A stretch of 64,000 nucleotides of DNA from Deuterostichococcus epilithicus (lineage: Eukaryota; Chlorophyta; Trebouxiophyceae; Prasiolales; Stichococcaceae). A program made the position numbers and the translations under genes. A model generated the notes under the pieces. That model was given only the letters and a program-made list of their open reading frames with translations, had not been told where the DNA came from and made no database searches. Every line of letters begins with the position of its first letter. Positions within the stretch are counted from its first letter, which is position 1. The stretch covers positions 806,001-870,000 of the forward strand of contig JAVTLE010000008.1 in assembly GCA_033439295.1 (NCBI GenBank), written 5' to 3'. This document shows positions 1 through 13,010 of the stretch, in pieces.

Positions 1-3000
1 ACGTGGCTGTCCCCCAGCGCTGCCGCGATGTCGTTGCCACTTGGCAGCAGCGTCACAACGCTGTCCGCCTTGTTCTTGGCGGGCCGGCAGGCCAGCACGC
101 GTGTCATCAGGTCCGTGACTGTGCACTGAAACTCACCAAAGCTGAGCGTCTGGAAGTCCCGGTGCACCATCTGCAGCAGTGGCACACACCGCAGGGCTGA
201 ACCGTGATGGCGTAGGATGAGTGAGTACCGGCCGATAGAACGTCTGGTGTTGGCAGTAAATGTATTTGCAGCGGCCCTGCGCTGTGCGGCAATCACGGTC
301 AATGATCAGTCCGGCAACCTGTCCGTCAGCACCTGTCAAAGTGACCATAAGTTTGTGCGGCCCTCTGGACACGAAGTTCGAGACCAATGCTCACCTGCTG
401 ACACAGGGCCTGGTAGTGCCGATGTAGCGGGCCTAGCTTGCAGACCCGGAGGGCGGCGCCACAGGTGCGACCGCCGCCGGCGCCCGCCAGTTGCCGCCCA
501 CCCACGCGCTTGCTGCCGCCAGCTTTCGACTGCCGGGCGGCGGGCGCGCTGCTGAAGGAGTCGTTCGAGTCCTCTCGCTACACGGCACGGTTGCCGGTCA
601 TGTTGTGCACATGACAAGTTGGTTGGCAGCACAGCAGCAGCCAAAGAACTGATATTCACAGTAGCGCCCTGTCCAAGACAAAGCGAGCTCTACATGATCC
701 AGACGCGCACGCTGTCACAAGAAGAGGATGGTATGTCAAACTCTCACTCGAAGGAAGAACTCTGTGGCGGTTGAGTTGTTGCTGTCGCTGCCGCTGGTGG
801 TGGCCGCCTCGCTCACGTCGCCTGTGCAGCGCGCAAAGCCGCCATTGAGTTGGCCGCAACTTCGTGCACATGATTACGAGCACTGGAACTCCGCACTTCG
901 TTTTGCTGGAAATTCTGCTGCCGTGCCGTAGTGTGAAAACGGGTCAGCAGCCAGTCCGGTCTGCTGACCTTAGTCAGGACCACCAATCCGCAGCACGCCC
1001 TGCATTTATGTACTTCACGATGAGCCGGTGTTCCCTGCCATGCCTTCTGAATGCCGCAAATGCCAGCCTGGCAATAAACTGAGGGCGTAACGCACCGATG
1101 AACTGGTACGCGGCGATGAGCGCCACTTTCTGCTCAGCCGGCAGCGCCCGAATGGCCTGCACCGTCTCGCTGCCATCGGCGCAGGCGCCGCCCACGAGCG
1201 CGGCCACAGCGCGGCTCACCTCGTCTGGCCCCACACGCCGCCATGCCATTGGCTTTCCGCTGCCTGCGTCGACGGGGTGCCTGATCCATGCTCAGGGCTC
1301 CTCCACGATCCCCATATCCATGCGAGCTCCATCAGACACCCCACATGGCCGGGCCAGAGAAGGGCCACTCTTTGTCCTGCCGGTCTCACTAGCAGTCGAC
1401 CGATGCAGCAGCCCTCCCTGATCTGTGTATCATGCCCACCTGCCGTTGACGCTGACGACGTGACCTCATCCACCAGGATGTTAAGCGCAGCCTCGCAGGC
1501 GCTGAGCACCTGCCGCACATCTCCGCTGGCGGACGCCATCTGCACCGGGAACCTCGTGGCATCACACAACAGCACAGCGTGACGCCTTTTCAAGGCAGGC
1601 ATTCGACTCCAATTCCAACCTGGCAACGGTGGAGCCGTGCAGGCAGCTCCGGGCTGCATCTGCAGGACCGCATTGACATGCCCACCGGTATTGCAGGCTC
1701 GAGGTCATGCGAGCAATTCACTGCACCTTCGCGGCGCATAGCGTGAGGGCGTGCGGCTCGAAGACAGGTCCCGGCAGCTGCTCCAAGCGCTGCCGCAGGA
1801 TGGCGCTGAGCTGCTGCCGGCTGTAGGGTTTGAACTCCACCGTCTGCGGATCGCCCACCTGCGCAGCAGAGTGTAACTTCCCCAAATGAGCTGAAAGATA
1901 CCAACGGGGTTAAAGCCATTGCAATTGTTCCTAACTCTCCCTATTGTAGGGTGTTCGCAAATTGAAGCTGGACTCCTGCATTCCAGCAATGCTGGGCCAC
2001 AAGTCTCAACGTTCGCTGATTCACGAACTCGCCTATAGGGCCGTATCGCTGTAATCGGCCGATTTGGACTTTCTCGCGTCCCCAGATGAGCGAATTCGCG
2101 AAGTCAGAGTCGCGGTATCGCTTTGTGGACCCTACAACTTCGGCATGCCCAACACCTTTTCCACAACCTCCGCCTGTCCCTCTCTGAACCTTGACCTGCT
2201 CCAAATTTGTTCACAAGGCCACACCAACATGTAGGTTGATGTCCTGAAACCTCAGGCAAGATGTCCAAAGGTACCTTGATATCCAGGTCGGCGAGACGGC
2301 ACGCTATGAGGTCCAGCGAGTTTGAGATGCCCAGCAGCAGTAGCCGCGAGCCCGGCTGCCTCGCCATCGCCAGCAGTCGCCCCAGCGCCTGCCGCGCATA
2401 CGAATTGCTCAGGAAAGCGGATCGGCCATGCAACTCAGCATCCAGCACTGACGAATGCACTCCAATGGCCGCCAGATCCACCACTGCTTTGTAGCTGTGG
2501 CGTCTCGAGCCACACGCGAGCACTAGGAAGGCGGCAAGGCCGCGACAGGGTGCAGCAGCGGCCCACCCGCAAGTCGACCGCCCGCTCCAGCAGGCCATCG
2601 AGCTCGTCCAGGATGACGATCCACTGCCCCGGCTGCGTGGCGCCCTTACGGTACCTTGCAGTGCCTGCGCCACAATGAACGGGTTAGCACCTCGCAACGA
2701 GAAGGCCGTGCAGCAGGTCAAACAGATCCCAGAGGCGGTACACAACCATCGGACGACCTCTGCAAGGCACAGGAGTCACATTGGGGCTGTGTTTATGACG
2801 CCAAAGCCCACCTGCTCTGACTTCTGCATCGGCCAGCAGCTCCTGCACTCGCTTCTCGGCATCTCTGCAGCTCGCCGCCCTCACCGGCTGGTGCAGCGGC
2901 TGCGCCTTTGCCTGCAGAGAAGCGCCCACCCATTTGTCATTCTGCTCAGGGGCACACTCGAGGCATATGCAGACGATTACATCCGCAAAACACCACCGAT

Positions 3001-4064
3001 GCCACAGCAAACCATGCAAACTTTCACGGTGTGATCATGATGCAGTCAGGCACCACCCAGACAGGATTGATCGCTGCGCCTCATCACTCGTTGGGTTGTT
3101 CCCCATTCGTTTGCAGCAAACACAGGGCGGACCTGCACGGCGCTGCGCCGATTGATGTGCTCCATGCCGCTGACCAGGCGGCCCATAATGGAGCCGCCGT
3201 CCGTAGACATGCAGTTGATGCTGATCAGGCCCGGCAGCATAATGTGCCTTGCTTGCCGGTGGTTTTGCAGCCGCGCAAACTCCCGCAGCACCACCGCCCG
3301 CACCGTCATGGTCTTGCCTGCAGACAGGCATGCACACGACTAATTTTGAGTGGCGCCTGCCAAGTGGGCTCTGCTGCGGCTGTCTCGAGCCGCATGTGCA
3401 GAGGCGCATTGGGAGGTGTAAGGATATCTTCAGCGCCCTGCTCTTCACCCGCCTCGCACGCACTGTCTGCAGCCGGGCGTGAGCAGCCGTGCATCGCAGG
3501 CCCCACCTATGCCGGGTGTGCCGGCGACATAGCAGAAGCCGCCCTGGCCGCTGAGCATCGCCTGCCATACCGCGGGCTGCAGCTGCTCCATCTCGCGCTC
3601 CCGGCACAGCGGCAGGTCGTCTGCTGCTGTGTTTGACACGTGCAGCACCGCCTTCACCCTCCGCACCTGCCGACACAAGTGACGGGCAAGCGTCGCCATT
3701 TGAAAGCTGAGGAACAAGACGGGGCACGAAACCATGTGCCGGCACTGCAAACGGGCTACAGAATGTCTATAGCATACTACAATCACCTTGGCTGCGTCTC
3801 CGGCATCGAACCAGTCCGAGTCACGCGCCAAGCCGGGCGATGCGGCCCGGGCGGTTGGCTCACTATCCGCCGTAGGGCGGCCTGCGCATCGCAAAGGCAT
3901 CTTTATGCATCGAAAGGGTCTTGCCGATGTCGACCGGGGCTGCGGGACGCCGGCACTGCAACATGCATTGTTCGAATCACCGTGATTTCGAACTCGATCC
4001 CACCTTTCTTCCGGGTGCCCGCCGGCGACGACGGCGCGGCGCGCTTGCGCTTACCCACTGTCAT
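1..4064 (-). CDS. CDC6: CDC6-like replication licensing ATPase, 3' end outside window
   Basis: This AAA+ ATPase would help ORC load the MCM helicase at origins in the nucleus. The likely start is the ATG at 4064 (MTVGKRKRAAP, a basic nuclear-type N-terminus). An exon at about 3700-3507 ends inside Walker A (GTPGIG). The next begins at 3317 with KT, so an intron splits the P-loop with matching phase, and it continues to the CDC6-typical INCMS block. Walker B (VILDELDGLL) lies near 2590-2630 and the sensor-1 block (LLGISNSLDL) near 2300-2340. Then come FKPYSRQQLSAILRQRLEQL (about 1740-1860), SGDVRQVLSACEAALNIL (about 1470-1530) and a C-terminal winged-helix region (about 970-1250 and 1-200). 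The last part, including HRDFQTLSFGEFQ, runs off the window. INCMS and the sensor-1 block favour CDC6 over ORC1. Several exon borders are approximate, and 200-970 and 1880-2255 are poorly resolved. It is head-to-head with the CCDC103-like gene. Confidence 0.82.
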
Positions 4065-4399
4065 GATGCCGACCGCAGTAGGCAATGCGCGAGGTCGATA
4101 GCAACCTCGCACAGCAACCCCCTCGGTGCGATTTCAAAAAAAGCCGCTGAATCTGATGCGGCAGCCGCAAGCTTGGTCAGCTTGAGACGCGGATCATGCT
4201 AATCACTGAAAAGCACATCGATCGTCGCAATGGCTGTAGGAGGTATAGATGTGTGTTTTGGCAATGTGGTTTGTTAGTGCCTCGTTTTCACTGGTGACTT
4301 GGTTCACGCCCCTCTGGGTCTGCGCGCCCCACAGCATCGGGATGTTTGCAAGCACTTTCTGCGTTTCAGTCATCGAGGGCTTCGGGAATGCTGTGCAGT
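4065..4399. promoter_or_regulatory. Divergent upstream region of CDC6 and the CCDC103-like gene
   Basis: About 335 bp between head-to-head genes. No conserved protein block is visible, and no clear TATA box. Part may hold the unresolved first exon of the CCDC103-like gene. Confidence 0.4.
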
Positions 4400-5774
4400 G
4401 CTCGTAAACCATTTCGGGACTGCAAGCTGTGCAGGAGGCGCTGCAGGAGTCCAAAGCGCAGGTGCGCACTTGTATGTAACTGCTTCTGTTCAGCTGCTGC
4501 TGTGATGGGCTGGTGAAGTGAATCAGCTGATGCGCTCCCTAATATCACAGGCCATCAACTCTACCAAAACGCGGGCCATGTCGCAGCGAGTGGACTACGA
4601 CACCTTCGAGAAGATGGTGGGCCAGGGCCGTTACAGCATGCCATTCACACACTTGGTTGTACACACGGTGGGTTTCAGAACTCATCAAGGCTAGACTCAT
4701 CAGTCCTTTCGCTTTCAGGTGTCGGTGGCTCATCTGAACCCTATCCAGGCGCCGCCCCTGAAGCGCCCTGGTGAGGACATGCCGTGATGAGTGCAGGCTG
4801 CACGGCAGCCCGCTCGCCCATCTCAAAGCAGTTGTTGTTTTGTGCCCTGAAGAGCTCCGGTAGGTTCCGGCATGGTCGTACGGATCCGACGGCAAATGCA
4901 TCGCCAGCGGGGCGGAGCCTGTGCCAGGGTTCGCTTGCACAATGAAATGGCAGAATGCAGGGCAAATGTCATTGTGGGGTGAGCGTGCAGGGTGAGCGTG
5001 TGGGACTCTGGTGCTGACCACTGGATCGTCTGGGCAATGCGCCAGGGAGATGGCGACAGCGGTCACGGCGCCTGCCAGTGACGCCGACTTCAGGCGCGAC
5101 TGGCGGCGTGCCTGCCACTCGCCGGCGCAGCGGTGGGCGTACTTACAGCTGTGCTGTGAACACAGCCCCCAGGTGAGCAGTCGCGGCTCTGGATGAACGC
5201 CTCTCACAGATGGGGGAGTGTAGACATTTCGATGTCTTTCATGGCTGCAAAAGGCGTGTCAACCTTGGCGGCAAGCAAGGCCGAACGCAACTCGTGTTGG
5301 TGTGTTCTTCTCACAGAAACTGCAGACTCTCTTCAAGACAGAGCTGGACGGCACCTCCTGGGCGAGATGCTGGAGGCCATCGAAAGTACGTGGCCAGCTG
5401 TGCCTCGGACGGCACACACGGTGCCAAATGCGTGTGCCAACCCCGCCATCAGGCTCAGCACAGGGGAGCAGTCGCAAGCCCCTAGCAGTGCTGACTCATC
5501 ACGGCCTGCTTCAGCCATGGCGCCCGCAACTCAGGCCAATGCAGCAGCTGCCGTGTTGGGTCAAAGCCCTGCAAGCGGTCCAGTGCCGGCTGCGGCACAG
5601 GCAGTGCTCGGCGGCGTGATGGACAACGGCGCCAGCGGCAGGGTCATTGGTGCGCGTGACGCTCAGCACGAGCACGCCCGCCAGGTGCTGGGCATGATGC
5701 AGGCGCTCACGAGGGCTGGGGGGTTCGCCCTGGCGCGGCAGCACATGGGTGCAAAGGGGCAGCGGGCAGCCTAG
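4400..5774 (+). CDS. CCDC103/DNAAF19-like axonemal dynein assembly factor (RPAP3_C domain), apparent frameshift
   Basis: The conserved pieces are a short helical segment (LQAVQEALQESKAQ, ending at about 4466), then RVDYDTFEKM (4549-4614) spliced to VSVAHLNPIQAPPLKRP (about 4720-4771). The latter resembles the short conserved block after the coiled coil of CCDC103. An RPAP3_C domain follows: DADFRRDWRRAC to HSPQ (about 5082-5171), LQTLFKTELDG and LLGEMLEAIE (about 5317-5390), and VLGMMQALTRAGGFALA to the stop at 5774. CCDC103 (Chlamydomonas PR46b) helps assemble outer dynein arms on cilia. FKTELDG and LLGEMLEAIE sit in one exon but in different frames, as if one base were missing near 5355-5360. 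This is either a sequencing error or a disabled gene. The first exon and start codon are not resolved. A different RPAP3_C protein is possible. Confidence 0.62.
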
Positions 5775-6076
5775 TCCATTGTCGGGCGGTTAAGGGAGCA
5801 GGCTGCGGATGGCTGCAGGGAGGCGAACTGCTTCCAGCACTCGGTTGCACAGTGCGACGACCTCAGAACCCTCGCAGCAGCGTATGGTATGTCCTGAGAA
5901 GTCGCTTGTATGTCCGTGGCGGCAGATGTGTGAACACCTAGAACACCCAAACAACAACCCGCCCTACTCCTTAACATGCGCTGCACGCCCTGCCAAAGGA
6001 TGTGCCACAAAATCCCCCCTTGCAATCCGGAAAGGCTCCACCGAAAGTACTAGAGCACGATTTCCAGGCTGGTCTC

Positions 6077-9000
6077 CTACGCCAAAGTGGTCCGCTGCCC
6101 GGCCTTGGCTGCCCCATTGCTGCCCCAGCTGGGATCGCGGTTCTGCCGGAAGCGGTTGTAAACGGCGGTCAGGCGCGCCGCCTCTGCGCCAGACACCGAC
6201 GGCCGCGCCGTGTTGAACGCCGATCGCAAATGCGCGTTGGTGATGACTGGCACGCTCTGCGGCGCGCCGGCGGCCGGCGAGCCCGGCTCAGCAGCCGACT
6301 GCGCGTCAAGGGCCTCATGCACCGCGGCCAGCTGGGCTTCCGTCAGCAATGCCCGCAAGTCGGCACCTGCGCCGAAGCCACATGGAGCCACGTTGGCCGG
6401 AGGCTAAATCGCGCACTGGTCAGCCACGGGCTTGCCCAGACAGTTCTGCAGACAGGGTCTCACACAGCACGGCAGCGCCCGGAGGCCCGTCCAGATTTTC
6501 GACCCATTGGTGCTGCTGGCCATTCCGCCCTGCTCATGCTTTGGCGCCAGTCCAGGCGGCCCTCTCATGTCACCGCCACGAGGAGGCAAGGACTCCAAAT
6601 GGCCAGGCCAGAGGCGGCAGTCCCAGGCGACCGACACGATCAGGGCAGGTATCCACCCGTGAAGCCCTCCGCGCCGGTCGCCATCGCGTCCAGCTCCACG
6701 TCCGGCGCCAGGCGCAGGCGGCGCGCCAGCGCACGCGCAATTGCAAGTCGCTCCGCGGCATCCGGGAAGCTGCACAGCAGCAGGCGGTCCAGGCGACCCG
6801 GCCGCAGCAGCGCAGCATCCAGCAGGTCGGGGCGGCTGGTGGCGCCCACCACCGCCACGCCTGCAGCAAGCACATTATCGCTCAGGTCTCTGGCCTGACA
6901 GCTGCGGGAGGCAGATCGTGGTCTGGGGCGGAGACGGCAGCGCCATGAACAGGAGACCGGCACGGCTGCCGGCGTTCGCAAGCAGCCTCTTGGACGGTTT
7001 GAGCTCGCAGTTGCTGACAGCGATGCTCATTTTCAAAAGGCACTGCAAGCGCCTGCCATGCAGGCGCTACATCCCATGCGAGTTGCACCTTTGAGGCCCT
7101 CCACGCCGTCCAGCTCCGTGAGCAGCTGGTTCACGACGCGATCGGTGACGCCCGTGGAGTCGTGGCCCCGCTGCGGCGCGATGCTGTCGAACTCGTCGAA
7201 GAACAGCACGCACGGCGCCGCAGCCGCCGCCCGCCTGGCGCAAGCGTGCCGCAACGTGCTCAGTTGGAGACGACTCGCTCTCTGTCACATGCAAGCGCAC
7301 CCAGGCGCACAAGCATGGCACGAAGGAACACTGAGCCATTGCCGCCTGCTGGTTTGGTGACTGAGCCGCGGCGGCCGTCCCGCGCACCTGAACAGGTCGC
7401 GCACGGCGGCCTCGCTCGCGCCGATGTACTTGTTGAGCACCTCGGGCCCGGACACCGCGATGAGGCGCAGCCCCGCCGCCGCGGCCGCCGCCCGCACGGC
7501 GTGCGTCTTGCCGCAGCCGGGGGGACCGTACAGCAGCGCTCCCGTGCGCAGGCGCAGCGGCGCGGAGGCGACCAGCGCAGGGGCGCGGGCGGGGAGCTCC
7601 AGCGCCTCTCGCAGCGCGGCCTTGACCTCGGCCAGGCCGCCCACCTCCTCCCAGCCCTGCAGCGACAAGGGGCGCGACAAACCTTTGCCCTGTCGCGCGG
7701 CGGGCCAGCGAGGTATTTACTGGGTTGCAGAACGAAAGCAAGCCCCCGAGTCCGCCACATGCCGTGGAGCGCCAGGGCGGAGGGGCTGCCACGTGAACCC
7801 GCCCCAACGTGATTGCAAACGAATCTGTACACAGAGAGTACGGGTTAGCCCCTGCGCTCGCGGGGAGCAGAGCCACTTGCTGGCACCTTGACGCCGGCGC
7901 CGGCGTCCGCGGGCCGGCCGACGCCCCAGAACGCCGCCGGGCTAAAGCCGCGGCGCGCGGCCGCCAGGTCCGGCTCGCCCAGCTGCAGCTTGCTTTCCGC
8001 TGCTGCGTCCTGGGAGCCCAGCAACAGCCGCCGCTTGGCAGAGGGGTGCGGCAGCGGCGGCGGCGGCGGCGCGGCCAGCGGCGCCGCCAGCGAAAGGCCT
8101 CGCCGGGCGGCAGCCAACTGGGCGCGGTCCAGCAGCGCAGCCATGTCCGCCGCATCGTACCCCTCCATCTGGCCCACCGCGGCCTACGAAGTGCGCAGAC
8201 GCTCTGCCGTCTCGGCATCGACTTCAGGCTGCGGGGCCACCGTCATGACGAAGCCCTGTCACAGCTGCATGCTGCCTGGACCGTGCAAAGGTCAATCCTC
8301 CAATGAAGTCCATACATCAGACGGTTTGGCTCATTCAAGTGGTTTGCTCTGTTTCCGTTTACACCCGATGTGAACTCTGGTGCACCTGCAGGTCGCCCTG
8401 GGGCAGCGACATGCCGCGCTCGGCCAGCTCAGCGGCCAGAATGGCCTCCCGCTGCGCCGGACCCGGGGCCGGCAGGGCCACCACGGCGTCCAGGCAGCCC
8501 GCGGCTCGCAGCGGCTCGGCGAGCTCGGCAGCGTCCCCGCATGTCGCCACTACCACCACTGCGGCCACAGAGCGGCCGGTCTGCCACAATTTGCACGCCT
8601 AAACTGTGCGTTTGGCCTGCTGCATCGAGCATGCAACCAGGCAGGCTGCCAGCGGCTCTGAAATCGCTTGCCCATCTTGACATATTGGCTCCCAATACCC
8701 TGCTGCAGCATGCCTCTTGCAACCCAAATGTGGCATGGGTGGTGCGCCGCATGCAGAGTGAAGGGGGTTCTGCTGCGCAGATTGCAAAACTTGCAACGGG
8801 CAGATGTAGCCCCGCCGTCCGATGGCGGGTCGCGCCTGGGACTCGCAAGACACTCCGCGTGGCCTGTCCAATCCAGGCAGGGGGATCAGGTAGAGCAAGC
8901 ACCTGGCAGCGGTGGGCGCGACGGCGAGCGCAGCGCCGCGAGCGTGTCGCACAGCCAGGCCACCAGGGCGCCATCGCCCGGGTCGACCATGCCGGGGTCT

Positions 9001-12000
9001 CCGCCGGAGGCCGCTGCGGGGCACACCACCTGCAGCCCGTCCAGGATGAGCAGCGACGGCATGCACGCCACCGCCTCCGCCACCTTTGGATGTAAGCACT
9101 TCATTGGTGGACTGGGGACACTTGCTGCCGTCAGACACCATATCCTTACAGATGTGGTGCTCGAATATTGCCTGAGGACCTGCCAGACGGCTACATAGGA
9201 GACAGAAGAGACTTGACACCAAGGGTAGCTGGTAATCGAAAGCAACGCACACCCTCGAGCTGATGGCCTTCTGCACGGACCCAGCCGAGTCGCCGGCAAT
9301 AGCAGCGCAGTCTAGGTACACACCGTGCGCCCCGCAGCCGCGGCGCACGGCGTCTGCCAGCCAGGCCGCCAGCGCCGTCTTCCCAGCACCCGGAGCTCCT
9401 GAGGCACCAGCGACATGATCGGCTGTCAGTCTCAAACCGTCCACCAAGGCAACGACGATTCGAGGCTAATGTTTCAACTCCTCTTCGGTGCATTCAAGGG
9501 ACCGAAAGCTGCCACATCTTTAGTGAACCGAGCTGAAGCGGCACACCAGTAATTAGCAGGCCGGCGCCCGGCGGCGGGGCACCCACAGCTGCCAGGGAGG
9601 CGCGGCTGCCAGGAGCCAGCAGTGGTGCCGCCCGCCGCAGCGCTGTTTCTGCTGCAGGACGCAGCCAGGCGGGCCGCCCCCGCAGCGGCGGCGGCGCATA
9701 TGGCGCCGCGTCCACTTCCTGCGCGCTCAAACCAAGTCCTCAGGGCTTCTGTGGCTGCCTCTGTCGACGCATTCAGCGGCGTCGCCCCGAGCTCACTTGG
9801 CTGGCAAGTTGTCGCGTCTGGGCTGGCTGGCGCGCAGCTACTGCAGCGCTCCAACAACAGGCATGTCACAGATGGACTTGCCACTGATTTGGCAGACGTT
9901 TCGAAGGCGCCCCACCTGGAGGGGCACGGCTGAGCCCAGCTCGATCCTGCAGCCGTCTGCGCTCGCTTGCTTCTCCAAGCCCGGTGCCTGGATGTCGCCA
10001 GCCCGGATGAGCACAGTCACACCGCCGCTGTCACCTCCCAGCACTACCCCCGGCTGCAGCAGCACGCTGAAGTTTGCCAGCGCGCCGGTGGCAGGCTGCT
10101 GCAGCGCGACGACCGTTCCGTCCTACAACAGCATTTCATGGCTGCGATTAGCAGATCGAGTCTGATGCCTCGATACTTACGCACAGTTTGATCGCAAACC
10201 TGGAATGAGAGCCGCAATGCTGATATTGCCTAGCAAAAGCGGACACGACGCAATGCAGCCAGGGGGTACCTGCAGGAGGACAGCCTCAGCCGCATCGCCA
10301 CCCGCAGCCACTGCCTGCGCGGCTAGCCACGCCGAGAACAGCTGCAGAACCTGTGTTGCGCTGGGCGACCTGAGCCAACGCTGCTGTGCGCTGCTGTCGC
10401 TCGTCGTGCCTGGCTGCCTGTCTGAGCTGAATACCGCCGGTGCTGCTAATGCTGCTGCGCTGTTGGCGAGCTGCGCCGCCGTGGCGGCCGTGCCGGCGGC
10501 ACGCTGGGCTGCCTGCGAACCATTGGCAGCGGCTGGCGCAGAGGCACCAGCTCCGCTGCCAGACTGGTGCATGACGAGCGGCAGCAGCGAGATGCGGCGC
10601 GGCAGCGGCCGCGACGCGGTCTCCAGTGCCTGTAGGCGAAGGTGCCGCCGCGGCGCCGTCTGCAGCATCGCGATCGTCGCTGGCGCCAGCACGACATGGC
10701 CTGCCACCACAGCGTCGCTGACCGCCAGCCGCAGCTGCTGCGTCCGGCTGCACCTGCAGCGACGCAGAAGCTGCCTTTGCACTCAGACCATGTGATAACT
10801 CTCAGCTGTAATGCCATGGGTTGATGAAGAGATGCTGGCAGCATGAGAGAAAGCCTCACTAACAGTTCTCGAATCTGCTGGTCAGCAGTGCGGGGAGCTG
10901 ATGACCAGGTGAGCTACCATGGGACCCACTTTCTGTGGCAGCTGGTGAGCAGCACAGCATCACCCGGCCGCAGGCGCTGTGCCGCCGCCGTGGGCGACGA
11001 CACCCACGCCAGCGTTGTGGCCCAGGCCAGCGCGCCCTCCCACTCTGCTGAGTTGCCGCCCGGCTCTGGGCGTCCGCTACCGGTGGCGGCATCTGCGCTG
11101 CGCAGCGGCACCATTGCCTCTGCGCCCGCCTCCTGAAGGCGGAAGGGAGGCGGCATGAGGCTTCAGCACTCGTTCACCCTAGCTGTGGCAGCGGCACAGT
11201 CGCCGAGCGACCCCAGGGCACGATATGCATGGAGCCCTGCCGCACGAGCATTGCTGAACTTAGCAGGTGAGCACCCGAGCACCCACCTGTATCCGCAGCC
11301 AGACGGGCGGCATCGGTGGCGGCGGTGTGGGCTGTGCGGCGGCCGCCGCCCCGCTTTCGACAGCACGGATTGGGGGCGCGGCGCTCCGCCGGGGGCGCGG
11401 TGCGACATATACCTCCGCCCCCTGCACCAGCCGCACCAGGTTTGCAGGGTCCGCCGCCGACACTTGCAGCGTCAGTGTCGTGTTCCTGCGCACCCAGAAG
11501 GGGAACGGCTGGCCGACCGCCACGACGCCGACCTGCGGTGGCAGAAATCAGGATTCACACGTTGTTAAGCAGCCTGCAACAACCCATGCATTGCACAGCA
11601 TGCGGTGTCGCCGTCCTGCCAGCGCCTCAGACCAGCCGCAACCACCACCACGCCAGCAAACCTGGACTGATCATCCCAACGCATTCCGGGGGACACCATG
11701 TCCGAGGCGCACGCCTGCTGCACGAGCAGCAGCTTGCCTGATTGAGCATCTGGTCCGTTAGATACTCGGCATTGGCTTCCACGACCTCCCAGTCGTCAAT
11801 ATTGGCCGGCTCCACAGTGGCGGACACCGCCGCCGGCACATCCGCCACCGCCTGGACGTCCACCGCCTGTGGACACAAGAATGATGCAATCGATCGACTG
11901 ATGCCTCCAGCCCTTGACACGCCGTCAACGTGCTGCACATCCGGGCTGCCTAGCGATGCAGCTTGTTGATGATGTGTGGATCATTGCTGCTGTTGGACAG

Positions 12001-12568
12001 GAATCCGTGCGGTAGCGCACCAGGCCATCGGGTATGCCAAGCAGAGCCGCCAGCTGCGCCGGCACCTCGATGGCGTTGTGCCCTGCGGTGGACGCTGCGC
12101 CCTGCCAGGCGACGTGCCACGCAGGCAAACGGCCGCTGGCAGCCCTGGCGCCTGCGCAGCAGCGCATCAGATGGTCTGTAGCCCACAGCAGCAACCTGCC
12201 AGCATGCTTCATGGCACGGCGGGAGATGTCAGCACCGGCAGCGAACCTGCCGGCGTCGACTTGGTCAGCTGCAGCGTGAGCGGCAGCTGTGCGCCATCAA
12301 TTAAGCGGTTCACAAGCGCCGGCGGGAGCGCAACCCAGCAACTCTTCTCGCCGGTTGTGCGGACCGTGAGCCTGGATGACCTGCGCACATCCCGGACATG
12401 CGTGAACCCGTTTGAAGGTGATTACGAGCCTCTGCACATGCATGTTCGATTTCAGATGCAAGCATGCGCCACAGGACGATGCGGTGACGGCGAGGACAAC
12501 ACAGATGAGACGCACGACACGTACCTGGAGGTCTTGTCCGAGTCGACAAACGACTCGAAGAACTCCAT
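6077..12568 (-). CDS. PEX1: PEX1 peroxisomal AAA+ ATPase
   Basis: PEX1 pairs with PEX6 in the motor that pulls ubiquitinated PEX5 out of the peroxisomal membrane. Exon 1 is 12568-12525 ([14 protein letters not shown] plus 2 nt); it joins in phase to exon 2 at 12380 ([18 protein letters not shown]). The N-terminal domain continues with [20 protein letters not shown] (about 12010-12075) and [20 protein letters not shown] (about 11740-11800). D1 has Walker A GAPGAGKT (about 9370-9400), but its Walker B reads [10 protein letters not shown], without the catalytic Glu, as expected for the weak D1 of PEX1. D2 has GPPGCGKT (about 7500-7545), [13 protein letters not shown] (about 7175-7215) and [20 protein letters not shown]. 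The C-terminus ([27 protein letters not shown]) ends at the stop at 6077. At least a dozen introns are present; the mid-gene exons between 9800 and 11600 are only roughly placed. It shares a 442-bp upstream region with the SRRM1-like gene. Confidence 0.9.
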
Positions 12569-13010
12569 GCCAAATGCCAAATGCCTTGCACCTATGTCAA
12601 TGCACCGATCCTAGTTTACAATGTGACATGGCGTGGTTTGCCAGCAGACCTGCCACTGCTCACGCATGTACATCTTGTAGCAATTGTCAACATGTGCAAT
12701 GGCTGCAACGAGCTCCCAGAGCTCTGCGCTGTGCTGCGTCAGCTTTCGTGCGAGGGGCATGTCGCTTGCACAGCTTTCAACCCCCTGCTAGAAATTGCAT
12801 GCCGAATTTTCGCCGTTCGGCAGTGTGATTCATCCATTGCATGCTATACAGACTAGCCGCCTGGCTCATGCGGACAGCCCGGCGGTGTATAGAGCGAGCT
12901 TCGGCCGCATCGAGTTGGCTCGCGTCACGCGATCTCTCTGTTTGCTGGTAGTCAGGAGCTTTCTGGCCCGGTGCAGGCGCCCCTTGAGTGTCCAGCGAGC
13001 TGCGGCAACC
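12569..13010. promoter_or_regulatory. Shared upstream region of PEX1 and the SRRM1-like gene
   Basis: 442 bp between two well-supported start codons on opposite strands, so it should hold both promoters. Open frames here have no recognisable similarity. No specific element is identified. Confidence 0.5.

Noticed and set aside
3960-4010. Strings resembling tRNA T-loops (GTTCGAATC, TTTCGAACTCGATCC)
   Set aside because: They fall at the CDC6 exon 1 border and no cloverleaf can be drawn around them.
11255-12250. Plus-strand open frames opposite PEX1
   Set aside because: They are GC-rich antisense shadows. The minus strand has conserved PEX1 N-domain blocks.
12581-12856. 91-residue plus-strand open frame between PEX1 and the SRRM1-like gene
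   Set aside because: No similarity, and it lies in the shared promoter region.
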